From: Noviherbaspirillum aerium
Lineage (GTDB): Bacteria > Pseudomonadota > Gammaproteobacteria > Burkholderiales > Burkholderiaceae_D
Direction of reading: 5' to 3'
Assembly (NCBI RefSeq): GCF_008929045.1
Contig: NZ_VFAH01000029.1
Span: 1-64,000, forward strand
Length of the DNA stretch: 64,000 bases
The translations under genes were made by a program, and so were the position numbers. The notes beneath the pieces are model-generated. The model did no database searches. It saw only the letters and a list, made by a program, of their open reading frames with translations, and was not told the DNA's origin. The stretch's first letter is position 1. Each line of letters starts with the position of its first letter. Shown piece by piece: positions 34,045 to 44,486 of the stretch.

Positions 34045-36462
34045 ATGGATACCGCACTCAAGAATACAAACAGCATTACCGAACTTAGCTTCAAGGTTGA
34101 TGGGATGACCTGCGCATCTTGCGTTGGCCGGGTCGAACGAGCCTTGAAAAAGGTACCCGGCGTAAAAACCGCATCGGTGAACCTAGCAACAGAGAAGGCC
34201 ACTGTGGAAGTTGACCAGACTGCCACGTTGGAGGCGCTCTCCAATGCGGTCGAAAAGGCGGGCTATGAGGTTCCTAGCGAGCCCGTTTCTCTTTCTATTT
34301 CTGGCATGACCTGCGCGTCCTGCGGGACCCGAGTAGAAAAGGCCCTCAAAAAGGTCCCTGGGGTGACGGACGCAGCAGTCAATCTTGCAACCGAGAAAGC
34401 TCAAATCACCTCTGTTGGCGTACCTGTCGAGACCCTCATCGCAGCGATTCAAAAGGCGGGTTACGAAGCCTCGCCAGTTGTGGCCACCGAGCTCAAGACG
34501 GAAAAGGCAAGCACGCTACCGACATGGTGGCCTGTCGCTTTGTCAGCGTTATTCAGTCTTCCACTTATTTTCCCGATGTTCGGTATGCCGTTTGGCCATG
34601 ATTGGATGCTGCCTGGCTGGCTCCAGCTGCTGCTGGCCACTCCGGTGCAGTTCTGGCTAGGCGCTCGCTTCTACAAGGCCGGATGGAAGGCGCTGATGGC
34701 CCGTACAGGCAATATGGACCTCTTGGTTGCGATTGGCACCAGCGCGGCTTACGGCTTATCGGTCTACCTGCTGATAGCGCATGCCGGCCATGAGGGTATG
34801 GACCACTTGTACTTCGAGTCCTCGGCTGTGGTTATTACGCTTGTATTGCTTGGAAAGTGGCTGGAAGCCCGCGCCAAGCAACAGACCGTAGCGGCACTAC
34901 GAGCTCTTGAGTCCTTGCGCGCGACCGACGCTATCGTGCGACGAGACGGCAAAGACATGCAGGTCCCCGTAGCACAGGTGCGAGTAGGTGACCTTGTCAT
35001 CGTTCGTCCCGGCGACCGCGTTCCGGTCGACGGTACTGTGGTTGAAGGCTCAAGCCATCTGGATGAATCGCTTCTGACTGGGGAAAGCCTACCTGTAACG
35101 AAGTCCGTCGGTGACAAAGTAACCGGCGGCGCCGTGAATGCTGACGGCCTGCTGGTTCTGGAAGCGACTGCGGTGGGTGGGGCAACCATGCTGTCCAAAA
35201 TCATCAAGCTCGTCGAAGATGCCCAAGCTGTGAAAGCACCTATCCAGCGGCTTGTGGACAAGGTCAGCGCCGTCTTCGTACCGGTCGTACTCCTTATCTC
35301 AGTTGTAACTTTCTTCGCCTGGGGCCTGATAACCGGAGACTGGCAGCAGGCGCTACTAAATGCCGTAGCGGTTCAGGTCATTGCGTGTCCTTGTGCCTTG
35401 GGCTTGGCTACGCCGACTTCCATAATGGCAGGAACAGGCGTTGCAGCGAAGTACGGCATCCTCATCAAGGATGCGGAGGCTCTCGAAACCGCTCATGCCG
35501 TCACAGCTGTGGTCTTTGATAAGACAGGCACGCTCACAGAAGGTAAGCCGGCTGTAGTTGCCATTGCTGGTGGTACGCAATCCGAACGGCGTGTATTGGA
35601 ACTTGCTCAGGCTGTACAGCAATACAGTGACCATCCGTTGGCTAAGGCAGTTACTACTGCAGCGGCAGAGCGCTCAGTCTCATTACGTCCGGCTACAAAT
35701 GCGAAGGCACTTCCTGGCCGCGGCGTTCAAGCCGACGTTGGTGGCGTGACCGTTTTCCTGGGCAACAAGCGTTTGATGCAGGAATTGGGGGCCAATACCT
35801 CTGCCATGGAACATGTCGCCAAGGCTCACGAAGCCTCCGGCCGGACCGTCTCCTGGCTTGCCGTACGTACGGATATCAACACCGAAATCGCAGGTTTGTT
35901 GGCGTTCGGCGACACGTTGAAGCCATCCGCGAAAGATGCAGTAGCCAAGCTGGCTGAAATGGGTGTGGCGTCTGTGATGCTCACAGGTGACAACGGCGGC
36001 AGCGCTAAGGCAGTCGCATCGGCAGTCGGCATCACTGAATTCAAGGCAGAGGTTCTGCCGGCTGATAAGGCCAATGTCGTCGGTGCACTGAAGCAGGACG
36101 GGCGGAAAGTGGCCATGGTTGGCGACGGCATCAACGATGCGCCCGCGCTGGCAGCGGCGGACGTCGGAATCGCGATGTCTACCGGTACCGACGTGGCAAT
36201 GCACACTGCAGGAATCACGCTAATGCGTGGCGACCCGGCACTGGTCGCAGACGCTATCGATATTTCGAAAAAGACATACAGGAAGATACAGCAGAACCTG
36301 TTTTGGGCATTCATCTACAACTTGATTGGCATCCCGCTTGCCGCATTTGGAGTGCTCAACCCGGTAATCGCAGGTGCAGCTATGGCATTCAGCTCGGTCA
36401 GCGTTGTCAGCAATGCGTTGCTGCTGCGTCGTTGGAAGCCTAACCACCAGGCTTCTAAATAG
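34045..36462 (+). CDS. copA: Cu(+)-exporting P1B-type ATPase with two N-terminal metal domains
   Basis: 805 residues. Two HMA domains (MTCASC near 20 and 87) are followed by membrane helices, actuator LTGES, the CPC metal site in [12 protein letters not shown] near 447, the phosphorylation site DKTGTLTEG near 491, and the hinge [10 protein letters not shown] near 692. It pumps Cu(I) from the cytoplasm. The ATG at 34045 has AGGAGAA upstream and a CueR promoter before that. cueR follows 63 bases after the stop. Confidence 0.92.
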   Translation: MDTALKNTNSITELSFKVDGMTCASCVGRVERALKKVPGVKTASVNLATEKATVEVDQTATLEALSNAVEKAGYEVPSEPVSLSISGMTCASCGTRVEKALKKVPGVTDAAVNLATEKAQITSVGVPVETLIAAIQKAGYEASPVVATELKTEKASTLPTWWPVALSALFSLPLIFPMFGMPFGHDWMLPGWLQLLLATPVQFWLGARFYKAGWKALMARTGNMDLLVAIGTSAAYGLSVYLLIAHAGHEGMDHLYFESSAVVITLVLLGKWLEARAKQQTVAALRALESLRATDAIVRRDGKDMQVPVAQVRVGDLVIVRPGDRVPVDGTVVEGSSHLDESLLTGESLPVTKSVGDKVTGGAVNADGLLVLEATAVGGATMLSKIIKLVEDAQAVKAPIQRLVDKVSAVFVPVVLLISVVTFFAWGLITGDWQQALLNAVAVQVIACPCALGLATPTSIMAGTGVAAKYGILIKDAEALETAHAVTAVVFDKTGTLTEGKPAVVAIAGGTQSERRVLELAQAVQQYSDHPLAKAVTTAAAERSVSLRPATNAKALPGRGVQADVGGVTVFLGNKRLMQELGANTSAMEHVAKAHEASGRTVSWLAVRTDINTEIAGLLAFGDTLKPSAKDAVAKLAEMGVASVMLTGDNGGSAKAVASAVGITEFKAEVLPADKANVVGALKQDGRKVAMVGDGINDAPALAAADVGIAMSTGTDVAMHTAGITLMRGDPALVADAIDISKKTYRKIQQNLFWAFIYNLIGIPLAAFGVLNPVIAGAAMAFSSVSVVSNALLLRRWKPNHQASK

Positions 36463-36525
36463 CCACGTCTTCAACGACTCAAAATAGCTGAAATTATCTT
36501 GATTATTATCTGAGAGGAAAAATCC

Positions 36526-36945
36526 ATGAACATTGGCGAAGCTGCAGCTGCGACCGGCGTGTCGGCTAAGATGATTCGCTACTATGAGAGCATAGGCCTC
36601 ATTAAGGAGACGACTCGTAGCGACGCCGGCTATAGAAAGTATGGGCCAAACGACTTGCACGTTCTTCGATTCGTTAAACAAGCGAGGAAGCTTGGTTTCT
36701 CGCTCGAACAAATTCGCGAGCTGCTCACACTATGGCAAGACAAGCACCGCGCCAGTAAGAGTGTGAAGGTAATTGCAACCGAGCATGTGGCAGAGCTGAA
36801 CCAGCGCATTGTGGAAATGACGGAAATGCGGGATACGCTACAACACCTGGCTAACAACTGCGCGGGGGACAGCCGTCCAGACTGTCCGATTCTTCTTGGT
36901 TTAGAGTCTTCTGATGATGCTACGGCTGCCAAGTGCAAACATTGA
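36526..36945 (+). CDS. cueR: Cu(I)-responsive MerR-family activator
   Basis: 139 residues: an N-terminal MerR helix-turn-helix (MNIGEAAAATGVSAKMIRYY), a dimerisation helix, and a C-terminal Cu-binding loop with Cys112 and Cys120 in CAGDSRPDCPIL. This is the same pair and numbering as E. coli CueR. It should activate the three 19-bp-spacer promoters in this window. It follows copA in the same direction. Confidence 0.92.
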   Translation: MNIGEAAAATGVSAKMIRYYESIGLIKETTRSDAGYRKYGPNDLHVLRFVKQARKLGFSLEQIRELLTLWQDKHRASKSVKVIATEHVAELNQRIVEMTEMRDTLQHLANNCAGDSRPDCPILLGLESSDDATAAKCKH

Positions 36946-37055
36946 GAAAGGGTGAAATATCAAGCTAAGCCGGAACAAATTTGTGTTGTTAGATTCGTAC
37001 TAATAGAAAGCTTGCGTTTTTCATCCTATGAACAGTCTTGAGTGAAAGGTTGTTT

Positions 37056-37508
37056 ATGAATAAATATGCAAAGTTCGGCGCGATGATTCTAACGTCGACA
37101 GTTGTAATGCTCGCGCTGATGTACCTAAACGTATATCAACTAGACCACGTGTACTTCAGCCAAACTCGGACATACATGGCTCTCGTTATGGGTGCCACAA
37201 TGGCGATTATCATGCTCTTGTACATGTTAGGCATGTACGGCAATCGTCGTCTGAACACAGCAATTTTTATCGGTAGTATTTTGATATTCGCTATCGCTCT
37301 TTGGCTCGTTCGAAGCCAGAAGACAGTGGATGACGTATCTTGGATGAAGGCGATGATTCCACACCACTCAATCGCCATCCTGACTAGCGAACGTGCAAAC
37401 ATAACTGACCCTCGAGTGAAAAAGCTGGCCGAAGGTATTGTCGAAACCCAACGCAAGGAAATTGACGAGATGAGAGCATTGATTGCTGAACTTGAGAGCA
37501 AAAAGTAA
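37056..37508 (+). CDS. DUF305-type membrane protein
   Basis: 150 residues; ATG at 37056 with AAAGG upstream. Three hydrophobic helices are followed by the DUF305 motif MIPHHSIAILTSERA, with the paired His, and a helical tail. DUF305 proteins are ferritin-like and often found in copper and other metal-resistance loci. Expected at the membrane with the His site on the periplasmic side; function unknown. Confidence 0.75.
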   Translation: MNKYAKFGAMILTSTVVMLALMYLNVYQLDHVYFSQTRTYMALVMGATMAIIMLLYMLGMYGNRRLNTAIFIGSILIFAIALWLVRSQKTVDDVSWMKAMIPHHSIAILTSERANITDPRVKKLAEGIVETQRKEIDEMRALIAELESKK

Positions 37509-37700
37509 TATGTTCCGAGCAGGAAAAATCGCTCATCCCTACCATTGTCTACTTGAGGAATGCAGAGCAGTATCTCGAGGGACTTAATCTTCCTGGGCGC
37601 GGCACATATGGGTCATCTTCGCTATATTGACGTGCCTTCGGGAAGTGGTATTAGTTAAAGCTGTTCCGAGATTTCGCTCAGAACGTAAAGTGTGTTCTTC

Positions 37701-39017
37701 TCAGTTACACATCTTGGTGCAGCAATTCGCAGCGTCCATTTGGCTGACTACTTCTTTGTCAGGAAGGGAGTAGACCGGAGCAAATCCGCCGCCAGCAGTA
37801 CGAAAGTTTGTTGTTTGCCCCTGATACATCCGAGCGGCAGTCCACTGAATCGCTCCCGCATATGTGTAACAACGGATATCAAACTTCAGTTGTTCTGGTT
37901 GGTCCTTAGTACCGGCGACGCGTTTACCTGGCGCCAATATTTGCTGGGCGATGTAGCCGCCAGAGATAATTTCCTGCCAAACGCGTTTAGTCAACTTGTC
38001 GCCCCGGTAGGCTGCTCGACTGCCAAAGCCAGCAAGCGGTTTGAAGAAACGGGTACGCCGCTCACTCCACAGTCTGTCCGCGTTACTTGGCTCAACAATC
38101 TCAGTCTTTAGCATATGTTTTGCAAGTACGTCCCGCACCTCTTGAGGAGCTCCAAAGGCTTGCAACTGACGTTCGTCGCATAGCAAAGCCAAATTGCCTT
38201 TGTTTGCGTACAGTGCGTGAGCTTGTGGATGCGGAGTCAGTACTACAGCGTTTTCAAGATATGCCAACTGTAGCGAGGCGCTTTCCGGTTGCTCAAGCAT
38301 GAAGTCGGTCGACCGGTTGTAGGTCAGGTCGATTTCGATATCGCCATGCATTAGTAACCCACCGCGCATGTCCAGCGCAGACGGGTCAGCAATAATGGCT
38401 TGGATGCCATTACGTTGAAAAAGCCGATGGAACAAAAGGAACTCTGGATAGAGGTACTGCTGCTCAGGAGCACTGTCCACGATGGCGACAGTACGCAAAG
38501 GACGTGTTCGTCCGCTCGCGTTCCATTCAGCAAAGAACATCTCCATGATGCTTTTTTCCAGATTCGTTGCCTGATACGTCGCAAGTGCAATGCGTTCATC
38601 ATCGAGGCAGCAGGCGTGGTGTGCTCTTGCCACAACCGCGTTCAGCATCGCACCGCCGGCGTTGGTATTTACCTCAATAACACCTACAGTTTCATTCGAC
38701 ACATGAAAGTCGTAGCCAAAAAATACTCCCTTTGCACCACCAGAACCATGGCGTGCGATTTCAGGAGCATTCGCAAGAACGTGCTGTTGATACGTGGGTA
38801 GGGCTACTACTGCCTCGACAGCGCTGACGAGGTCGGAAAACTGCGCAGCCTGACTGTCTGAAATAAACACCGGACGCGATGAAAAAAGATAAGGGCATCG
38901 TTCTTCAATCAGCTTCACCAATTCCGGGGTTCCAAGTTCGGCCAGTAGAGCTTGTCTTAGCCCTAGAGGGTCCAAGCTGACGCAGAAGCAGTTGCGGTTT
39001 AAGCGTTCGCTAATCAA
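37701..39017 (-). CDS. Unknown protein, ATP-grasp-like
   Basis: 438 residues from a TTG at 39017 with AAGGA eight bases upstream. No in-frame ATG is close. Sections such as VGVIEVNTNAGGAMLNAVV and FFKPLAGFGSRAAYRGDKL look like ATP-grasp ligase elements (substrate loop and Lys-containing strand). The C-terminus has a CCTKMC cluster. The gene sits next to a copper ATPase gene and may make a peptide-like ligand. That is speculation; the family call is tentative. Confidence 0.45.
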   Translation of the reverse strand: MISERLNRNCFCVSLDPLGLRQALLAELGTPELVKLIEERCPYLFSSRPVFISDSQAAQFSDLVSAVEAVVALPTYQQHVLANAPEIARHGSGGAKGVFFGYDFHVSNETVGVIEVNTNAGGAMLNAVVARAHHACCLDDERIALATYQATNLEKSIMEMFFAEWNASGRTRPLRTVAIVDSAPEQQYLYPEFLLFHRLFQRNGIQAIIADPSALDMRGGLLMHGDIEIDLTYNRSTDFMLEQPESASLQLAYLENAVVLTPHPQAHALYANKGNLALLCDERQLQAFGAPQEVRDVLAKHMLKTEIVEPSNADRLWSERRTRFFKPLAGFGSRAAYRGDKLTKRVWQEIISGGYIAQQILAPGKRVAGTKDQPEQLKFDIRCYTYAGAIQWTAARMYQGQTTNFRTAGGGFAPVYSLPDKEVVSQMDAANCCTKMCN

Positions 39018-39076
39018 TTTGCTGTCCTTCTGCCAAAAGCGGCTGACCAGTTTTCTGGTGGTGAGTGAAAAATTTT

Positions 39077-41434
39077 CTATTTACCCGCGCCGCGAAGTCG
39101 AAGAGCATTTGTAATGACTGAAACCGAGCTCAGGCTCATTGCAAGTGCTGCAAGCATGGGTGATAGTAGCTGCCCTGTGAACGGGTAAAGTAGGCCTACC
39201 GCCAATGGAATGCCCAATGCGTTGTAGACGAACGCAAACCCTAAGTTTTGACGCATATTGCGTACGGTATCGACAGAAAGAGTACGTGCGAGGGCAATCG
39301 CACGTAGGTCTCCCTTTACCAAGGTCACGTGAGCACTATTGATAGCTACGTCGGTCCCGGTTCCCATAGCGATTCCAACGTTTGACCGCGCAAGGGCGGG
39401 AGCGTCGTTGATGCCGTCGCCAGCCATGGCTACGACTTTGCCTTCTCCCTGTAGGCGTTCAACAAGAATGAGTTTATCTTGCGGCTTTACCTCGCCATAG
39501 ACTTCCTCAATGCCAAGCTTCTTACCAACGGACTTTGCCGTGGTCAGGCCGTCGCCGGTTGCCATGACCACCTTGAGACCCGCGTCTTTCAGAGACTGGA
39601 GAGCCTCTGTGGTAGTGGCTTTGATAGGGTCTGATACGGCCAAAAGTCCGACCAGTTGAGCGTCCGCTGCAAGATACATCACGCTCGCTCCCTGATTGCG
39701 CAACTCTTCCGCCGGACCAACGAGTCCGCGCCAGTCAACCCTTTCCTGGTCCATCAGTGCCGTATTTCCAAGCGCAATCCGCTTGCCCGCGACGACTCCA
39801 CGTACACCAATTCCGCTGGACGACTCGAAAGTCTCTGGCTTATCCAACGTAACTCCACGCTTACGTGCTTCCTCCACGATGGCATGGGCTAACGGATGTT
39901 CACTGCCTTGGTCAATGCTTGCAGCAATCTGCAAAACATCCGTGTCCGTAAATCCTTGGGCTGGTACGACTCTGTCAAAAGCGGGTTTGCCTTCCGTAAG
40001 GGTGCCGGTCTTGTCTACGATAAGGGTGTCAATTCGACGCATTGCTTCGATGGCCGCGGCGTCCCGGAATAGAATGCCTTGGGTTGCCGCTCGTCCTGTA
40101 GCTGCCATAATCGACATGGGCGTTGCTAAGCCGAGGGCACAGGGACACGCAATAATAAGCACCGCCACAGCGTTGACGAATCCGTAGACCCAACTTGGTT
40201 CCGGGCCGAAGAAGCCCCAGCCAAGGAGAGTGAGAACTGCAATTGCAACGACAATCACGACGAAATAGCCAGCAACTACATCAGCAAGCCGTTGCAAAGG
40301 AGCGCGTGAGCGCTGGGCATTGGCAACCATCTGCACAATTTGTGAGAGCATGGTCTGCGAACCTACTTTATCCGCTCGCATCACGAGGCTGCCGCTGGTG
40401 TTGATGGTTGCTCCAATAAGCTTGTCACCGGCACGCTTGGTAACCGGCACAGGCTCACCGGTCAGCATTGATTCATCCAGCGCGCTTTCACCTTCCAGAA
40501 CTTCGCCGTCGACCGGCACCTTTTCACCGGGGCGGACGCGAAGCATATCCCCGATATGGACATGGGTAAGAGGGACGTCTTCTTCGGTGCCATCAGCTTG
40601 TATCCGACGCGCAGTCTTCGGTGCGAGCCCGAGAAGAGACTTTATAGCTGCTGAGGTCTGCGAGCGTGCCCGCAGCTCGAGAATTTGTCCGAGAAGCGTC
40701 AATGAAATGATGACAGCAGCAGCTTCGTAATACACGCCAACGCGGCCGTGCATCTGGAATGTGGACGGAAAGAGTCCAGGCGCGATGGTCGCCACCACGC
40801 TGTAGATATAGGCGGCACCTGTTCCTGTGCCAATTAGCGTCCACATATTTGGACGACGGTTTGTAATGGATTGCGCCCAGCGTACGAAGAATGGCCACCC
40901 AGCGTACAGGACTACCGGTGTACTGAGGGCGAGCTCTATCCAGCTTTGGTGAGCCAAGCCCTGTTGGAGGATTTGATGACCAAACATCGCCAGAACAGTC
41001 ACGATGACTGTAAGTGGCAATGTCCACCAGAACCGCCGGCGGAAATCGACTAGCTCAGGATTCTCTTCTTCTTCCAGCGAGGGCATCACCGGTTCAAGTG
41101 CCATGCCGCATTTCGGGCAGTTTCCAGGAGCCGGCTGCCGGATTTCTGGGTGCATCGGGCAGGTGTAGATGGTGCCCTCGGGTGCTGCAGCCGGCTCTTG
41201 GGCTATGGGCGTCAAATAGCTTTGTGGGTCTGCACGAAATTTGTCCATGCACCTGGTACTACAAAAGTGATAGTCAGTCCCGTTGTATTTCACCTTTTTC
41301 TCAGGATGGTCACCAACCTTCATTCCGCATACAGGGTCCGTGAATGGCTTCTCTGAGAGTAGTTCTGTCGCGCTTGCACCATGGTCATGATGGTTGTGCT
41401 GGTGTAAGTGCTGCTCGTCACTTCGGTTATCCAT
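39077..41434 (-). CDS. P1B-type copper/silver ATPase with YHS and heavy-metal-binding domains
   Basis: 785 residues. A His-rich N-terminus ([10 protein letters not shown]) leads into a YHS domain ([20 protein letters not shown]) and a zinc-ribbon-like metal domain ([20 protein letters not shown]). Eight or so helices, [12 protein letters not shown] near 431, DKTGTLTEG near 476 and [13 protein letters not shown] near 674 follow. The second efflux pump of the window, domain order unlike the one at 34045. Start at 41434 has GGAGGG upstream. It exports Cu or Ag from the cytoplasm or periplasmic face. Confidence 0.9.
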   Translation of the reverse strand: MDNRSDEQHLHQHNHHDHGASATELLSEKPFTDPVCGMKVGDHPEKKVKYNGTDYHFCSTRCMDKFRADPQSYLTPIAQEPAAAPEGTIYTCPMHPEIRQPAPGNCPKCGMALEPVMPSLEEEENPELVDFRRRFWWTLPLTVIVTVLAMFGHQILQQGLAHQSWIELALSTPVVLYAGWPFFVRWAQSITNRRPNMWTLIGTGTGAAYIYSVVATIAPGLFPSTFQMHGRVGVYYEAAAVIISLTLLGQILELRARSQTSAAIKSLLGLAPKTARRIQADGTEEDVPLTHVHIGDMLRVRPGEKVPVDGEVLEGESALDESMLTGEPVPVTKRAGDKLIGATINTSGSLVMRADKVGSQTMLSQIVQMVANAQRSRAPLQRLADVVAGYFVVIVVAIAVLTLLGWGFFGPEPSWVYGFVNAVAVLIIACPCALGLATPMSIMAATGRAATQGILFRDAAAIEAMRRIDTLIVDKTGTLTEGKPAFDRVVPAQGFTDTDVLQIAASIDQGSEHPLAHAIVEEARKRGVTLDKPETFESSSGIGVRGVVAGKRIALGNTALMDQERVDWRGLVGPAEELRNQGASVMYLAADAQLVGLLAVSDPIKATTTEALQSLKDAGLKVVMATGDGLTTAKSVGKKLGIEEVYGEVKPQDKLILVERLQGEGKVVAMAGDGINDAPALARSNVGIAMGTGTDVAINSAHVTLVKGDLRAIALARTLSVDTVRNMRQNLGFAFVYNALGIPLAVGLLYPFTGQLLSPMLAALAMSLSSVSVITNALRLRGAGK

Positions 41435-41455
41435 GCACCCTCCGATGGAGCTGAT

Positions 41456-41695
41456 TTATTGGGGATTTGAGCCGTTGTTCTTCTGTCCGAAAGTGGGTAT
41501 GAACCCAGATGCCTGCTTCCGGTACGAAACCTTGCCGGTGCCAGCGCGGCGACGTCCGCTACCATGATGCTCCCCATGGCCGTGGTGGTGGAAAATATGC
41601 ACTGGCGGGCATGCCACCAGAAGAAGGTAAGGAAGCACGCTCATCACGTGCGACCTGTGCTCAATCCACAGGAAATAGGTGGCCACGGCAAGCAA
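41456..41695 (-). CDS. DUF2933-like small membrane protein, 5' end uncertain
   Basis: 79 residues from a TTG at 41695. VATYFLWIEHRSHVMSVLPY, LLLVACPPVHIFHHHGHG match DUF2933, short proteins common in copper islands with a His-rich tail. There is no ATG; in the same frame a TAA lies 11 codons upstream, so the usual N-terminus may have been lost through a frameshift. A His- and Gly-rich end follows. Possible pseudogene. Confidence 0.5.
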   Translation of the reverse strand: MLAVATYFLWIEHRSHVMSVLPYLLLVACPPVHIFHHHGHGEHHGSGRRRAGTGKVSYRKQASGFIPTFGQKNNGSNPQ

Positions 41696-41803
41696 GACGA
41701 CGGGTATCCACTTGCTGCGAGAAGATTATGTACGTTCATAGAAATAGTTTAATTGCATGAATGCCGCCAGTGAGGCTTCGACGAGTTGAGCAGAGAGTGT
41801 CTG

Positions 41804-42163
41804 CTACTGCCTGCACTTGGCGTCCATCATGTCCATGTGCTGTCGTCTCATCTCAGGCGACATTGATGGCATGCGTTGTTCCATCATTGCCTCCCGCTCG
41901 GACGGTGACATCGAACCCGTCATGTTCCTGTGCATATCGCACATCGACTTCATGTCCATCGAGCCCATCATTCCCATTTGGCCGCCTTCACCAGGTCGTG
42001 CGGGTATCGATGGAGAAGCTGCAGAGGCACGTTTGTCCGGATGATGGGTGTTATGGTCGGCATCTTCGCCGGCAGTGCCTTTACTCTGTGTGGCACAAGC
42101 GGCAAGTAGCCCCGCCAGAATCACAGGCACAGTCCGCAGGGCAAGTGTTGATATCATCTTCAT
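41804..42163 (-). CDS. Met- and His-rich lipoprotein
   Basis: 119 residues from the ATG at 42163. A lipobox LAAC ends the signal peptide. The mature part is rich in Met and His (GQMGMMGSMDMKSMCDMHRN), a common pattern for periplasmic copper binding. Two further in-frame starts lie upstream but have poorer ribosome sites. Located between the ATPase and ferredoxin genes on the same strand. Confidence 0.65.
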   Translation of the reverse strand: MKMISTLALRTVPVILAGLLAACATQSKGTAGEDADHNTHHPDKRASAASPSIPARPGEGGQMGMMGSMDMKSMCDMHRNMTGSMSPSEREAMMEQRMPSMSPEMRRQHMDMMDAKCRQ

Positions 42164-42298
42164 GGCGAACATCCTTTCCTCAACATGGATTTCGGTTCTG
42201 AACAATTCATCCTAAAAAGTTGGATGTCAAAATTGAATGACCTAAGTCAAGTTTGGCCGGATTGGTTGAAGCGCCGAGTCGGAGCTGCGTTGTCCGCC

Positions 42299-42637
42299 TC
42301 AGGCATTCTCTTTAGCATGGTTAATCGAGTACTTTGGTATTTCGACTGTAAGGTCCGCATTGCCCACAATGGCCTGACATGAAAGCCGCGAAGTGGGTTG
42401 TAAGCCCCAGGCTTGGTCAAGCATGTCCTCTTCATTTTCGTCCATCGGACTCAAGGACTCAAAACCTTTGGTAACTACCACATGGCAAGTGGTGCAAGCG
42501 CCGACCTTCCCACAGGCATGCTCGATTTCAACACCATTGGCCAACAAGGCGTCACAGAGAGTAGTCTTTCCCTGTATATCAATGGTTTGCCCTTCAGGCG
42601 CGTACTCGGCGTGCGGCAGTACAACTATCTTTGGCAT
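42299..42637 (-). CDS. [2Fe-2S] ferredoxin, Isc-type
   Basis: 112 residues; ATG at 42637 with GGAGG upstream. Cluster ligands are in CGKVGACTTCHVVV and a later LSCQA, giving the C-x5-C-x2-C-x(n)-C spacing of adrenodoxin/Fdx-type ferredoxins. It lies 94 bases after copZ on the same strand, in a CueR-controlled unit. Copper attacks Fe-S clusters, so a spare ferredoxin or an electron donor to a copper enzyme would fit; neither is shown. Confidence 0.85.
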   Translation of the reverse strand: MPKIVVLPHAEYAPEGQTIDIQGKTTLCDALLANGVEIEHACGKVGACTTCHVVVTKGFESLSPMDENEEDMLDQAWGLQPTSRLSCQAIVGNADLTVEIPKYSINHAKENA

Positions 42638-42731
42638 GGCATGGCCTCCAATCAAGTGGTGTGCTGTCATCGAGGGACGACAAATGCCAATAACCTTCGG
42701 GGCGGGTCGCCGCCACCGAAGAGTTATCTGC

Positions 42732-42938
42732 TTAAGCACTCTGGGATGCCGTTGCCGGATAGCCTGCAGCAGTCACTGCCGAGGCAAGTGCCGCCACATC
42801 TGCACTTGTATCTACACGTACAGTCTTGCTCTTCAAATCGACGTTCACCTCGGCATTGCTGTCCACCGACTTAATCGCCTTTGTGACGCGGGAAGCGCAA
42901 CCGCCACAGGTCATTCCTTCTACTTTCAGCTCGTACAT
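42732..42938 (-). CDS. copZ: Copper chaperone CopZ-like (HMA domain)
   Basis: 68 residues, one HMA domain with the metal site MTCGGC. Start at 42938 with GGAGG upstream. A CueR-type promoter lies 29 bases before the start. It should carry Cu(I) to the P1B ATPases. Confidence 0.88.
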   Translation of the reverse strand: MYELKVEGMTCGGCASRVTKAIKSVDSNAEVNVDLKSKTVRVDTSADVAALASAVTAAGYPATASQSA

Positions 42939-42966
42939 GGTGAAACCTCCATCTGGTTGAGACTTC

Positions 42967-42997
42967 ACTGTAGACCTTCCCATCGCTGTAAGGTCAA
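42967..42997 (-). promoter_or_regulatory. CueR-type promoter of copZ
   Basis: Reading leftward: -35 TTGACC (42997-42992), a 19-base spacer containing TTACAGCGATGGGAAGGTC, and -10 TACAGT (42972-42967). The same architecture as at 33988 and 48811. Confidence 0.8.
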
Positions 42998-43060
42998 GAC
43001 CTATTTAGGGGTGCCTTTCCAGCTTGTAGCAAGCTAGCCGACCAAAGTTTCCTGCAAAGT

Positions 43061-43438
43061 TCAATGAGCCATTGCCCCCGAACCCATTCCTGTCTGCGTA
43101 CCTGGTGTCATGCCTGCCATCCGACGGCATTCATCAGCACAACGGCGGCAAGCCTGCGCGCACTCTTGGCAATGCGCCATTTGATGTTGTGCGCATTCGT
43201 TTGCGCAAGCTTCACAAATATCTGAACACACTGTGCAGACGGCTTGTGCCATTTCACTCCCCCGTGCCATGTAGCTGGCGGCAAGCCGGCAGATTTGCGC
43301 ACAATCCATGTCAAGCGCAATGCACCTAGCCATCATCTTTACATCTTGTTCCTGAAGACAGGAAGCCGCGCAGTTGTCACAAGCTGCTGCACACTCATAA
43401 CATGCGTCGATACATGCCTTAAATTGCTGTTGTGTCAT
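43061..43438 (-). CDS. Four-helix-bundle copper-storage protein (Csp/DUF326)
   Basis: 125 residues with Cys lining four helices in repeated C-x3-C and C-x2-C steps (CIDACYECAAACDNCAASC, later CTVCSDICEACANEC). This is the pattern of Csp proteins that store many Cu(I) ions. No signal peptide, so a cytosolic Csp3-like form is likely. The tail is Met-rich. The region 43439-43690 upstream shows no CueR box. Confidence 0.88.
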   Translation of the reverse strand: MTQQQFKACIDACYECAAACDNCAASCLQEQDVKMMARCIALDMDCAQICRLAASYMARGSEMAQAVCTVCSDICEACANECAQHQMAHCQECAQACRRCADECRRMAGMTPGTQTGMGSGAMAH

Positions 43439-43651
43439 GGTTCTCTCCTATTACGAAAAGTGATGGTCCGACTTTGTCGCCGTGGCAGACGATTTGGTTC
43501 GACCGCTTAGCAACAACCGGTAGGAGTACATGACGCGTTATTTGTTCTTAAATTTTTAAGTAAAATCGCTAATAATTTGAATGTAGGGTGTGAATGTGAA
43601 ATACGGTCGGACATAGCCAAGCCTGGACCGAAAATCCATGAGGAGTACCTG

Positions 43652-43679
43652 TCAGGCACGCGGATAGCCGCGTGCCTGA
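43652..43679. terminator. Perfect 12-bp stem-loop after the copper operon
   Basis: TCAGGCACGCGG, loop ATAG, CCGCGTGCCTGA. It lies 12 bases after the last gene of the 48.8-43.7 kb operon. No T-run follows on either strand, so it may stabilise the transcript end rather than terminate on its own. Confidence 0.55.
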
Positions 43680-43690
43680 AGATAATGACG

Positions 43691-44026
43691 TTACTGCTTA
43701 ACGTCGATTCGGGTCACGGTGAATTGACCTCCAATCTTCGCCGCGACGAAGCTAACCTTGTCGCCTTGCTTGACCTTGTCCAGCATGCTGGGGTCCTTAA
43801 CCTGGAATACCATCGTCATTGCCGGCATATCGAGGTTCTTCAGTTCAGCATGCTTGATAGTGATTTTCTTGGCGTCTTTGTCTACCTTGCGGACTTCACC
43901 GTCCACAGTTTCACCTGCGGATTCAGCCGATGTGGCTGCTGTCGTGGTGTCGGTTGCAGCATACAAAGTCATTGGTGCCACGCCAAAGATTGCTGCGGCT
44001 AATGCCAGTTGAGCGATTGTCTTCAT
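43691..44026 (-). CDS. CusF-like periplasmic copper-binding protein 2
   Basis: 111 residues with a signal peptide ending TLYAA. The domain has ITIKHAELKNLDMPAMTMVF: His plus two Met of a CusF site, without the Trp. Start preceded by AAAGGAG. Last gene of the large copper operon, 16 bases after the DUF411 gene. Confidence 0.8.
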   Translation of the reverse strand: MKTIAQLALAAAIFGVAPMTLYAATDTTTAATSAESAGETVDGEVRKVDKDAKKITIKHAELKNLDMPAMTMVFQVKDPSMLDKVKQGDKVSFVAAKIGGQFTVTRIDVKQ

Positions 44027-44042
44027 GATTACTCCTTTCGAG

Positions 44043-44486
44043 TCAGTTGTAGTGCCTGTAAACGGAGTATTTGCCGTCTCCCTTTACCAGCAGGACGTCA
44101 TACGGGTCTTTGCGAGGACCTTCCATCCCTGGTGAGCCAAGGGGCATGGCAGGGACTGCCAATCCTTTGGCTTTTGGTTTTTCTGCAATCAGACGCTTGA
44201 TTTCGTTTGCCGGTACATGACCTTCAAGTGCATACCCCTGAATGAGGCCGGTATGGCATGAACCGAGCTCGTTCGGCATCCCGAACTTTTCTCGATAGTC
44301 GGACGGGTTCGCCACGTTCTGAGCTTTGACGGTAAAGCCATTGGCTTCGAGGTGCTTCACCCATTCAGAGCAGCAGCCGCAGCTTTCGCTCTTATAGACC
44401 TCAACAATGGGGTTTGCCGCAGTGGCTGCCAGATTCACCGACAGCATTCCAACGATTGCAGCTTTCAGTAATAGGTGTCTTTTCAT
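44043..44486 (-). CDS. DUF411 periplasmic protein
   Basis: 147 residues with a signal peptide. The signature VYKSESCGCCSEWVKHL holds a CxCC site; a second conserved region is SCHTGLIQGYALEGHVP. Common in copper loci, thought to bind metal. Its start overlaps the cupredoxin stop by four bases, so the two are co-translated. Confidence 0.85.
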   Translation of the reverse strand: MKRHLLLKAAIVGMLSVNLAATAANPIVEVYKSESCGCCSEWVKHLEANGFTVKAQNVANPSDYREKFGMPNELGSCHTGLIQGYALEGHVPANEIKRLIAEKPKAKGLAVPAMPLGSPGMEGPRKDPYDVLLVKGDGKYSVYRHYN

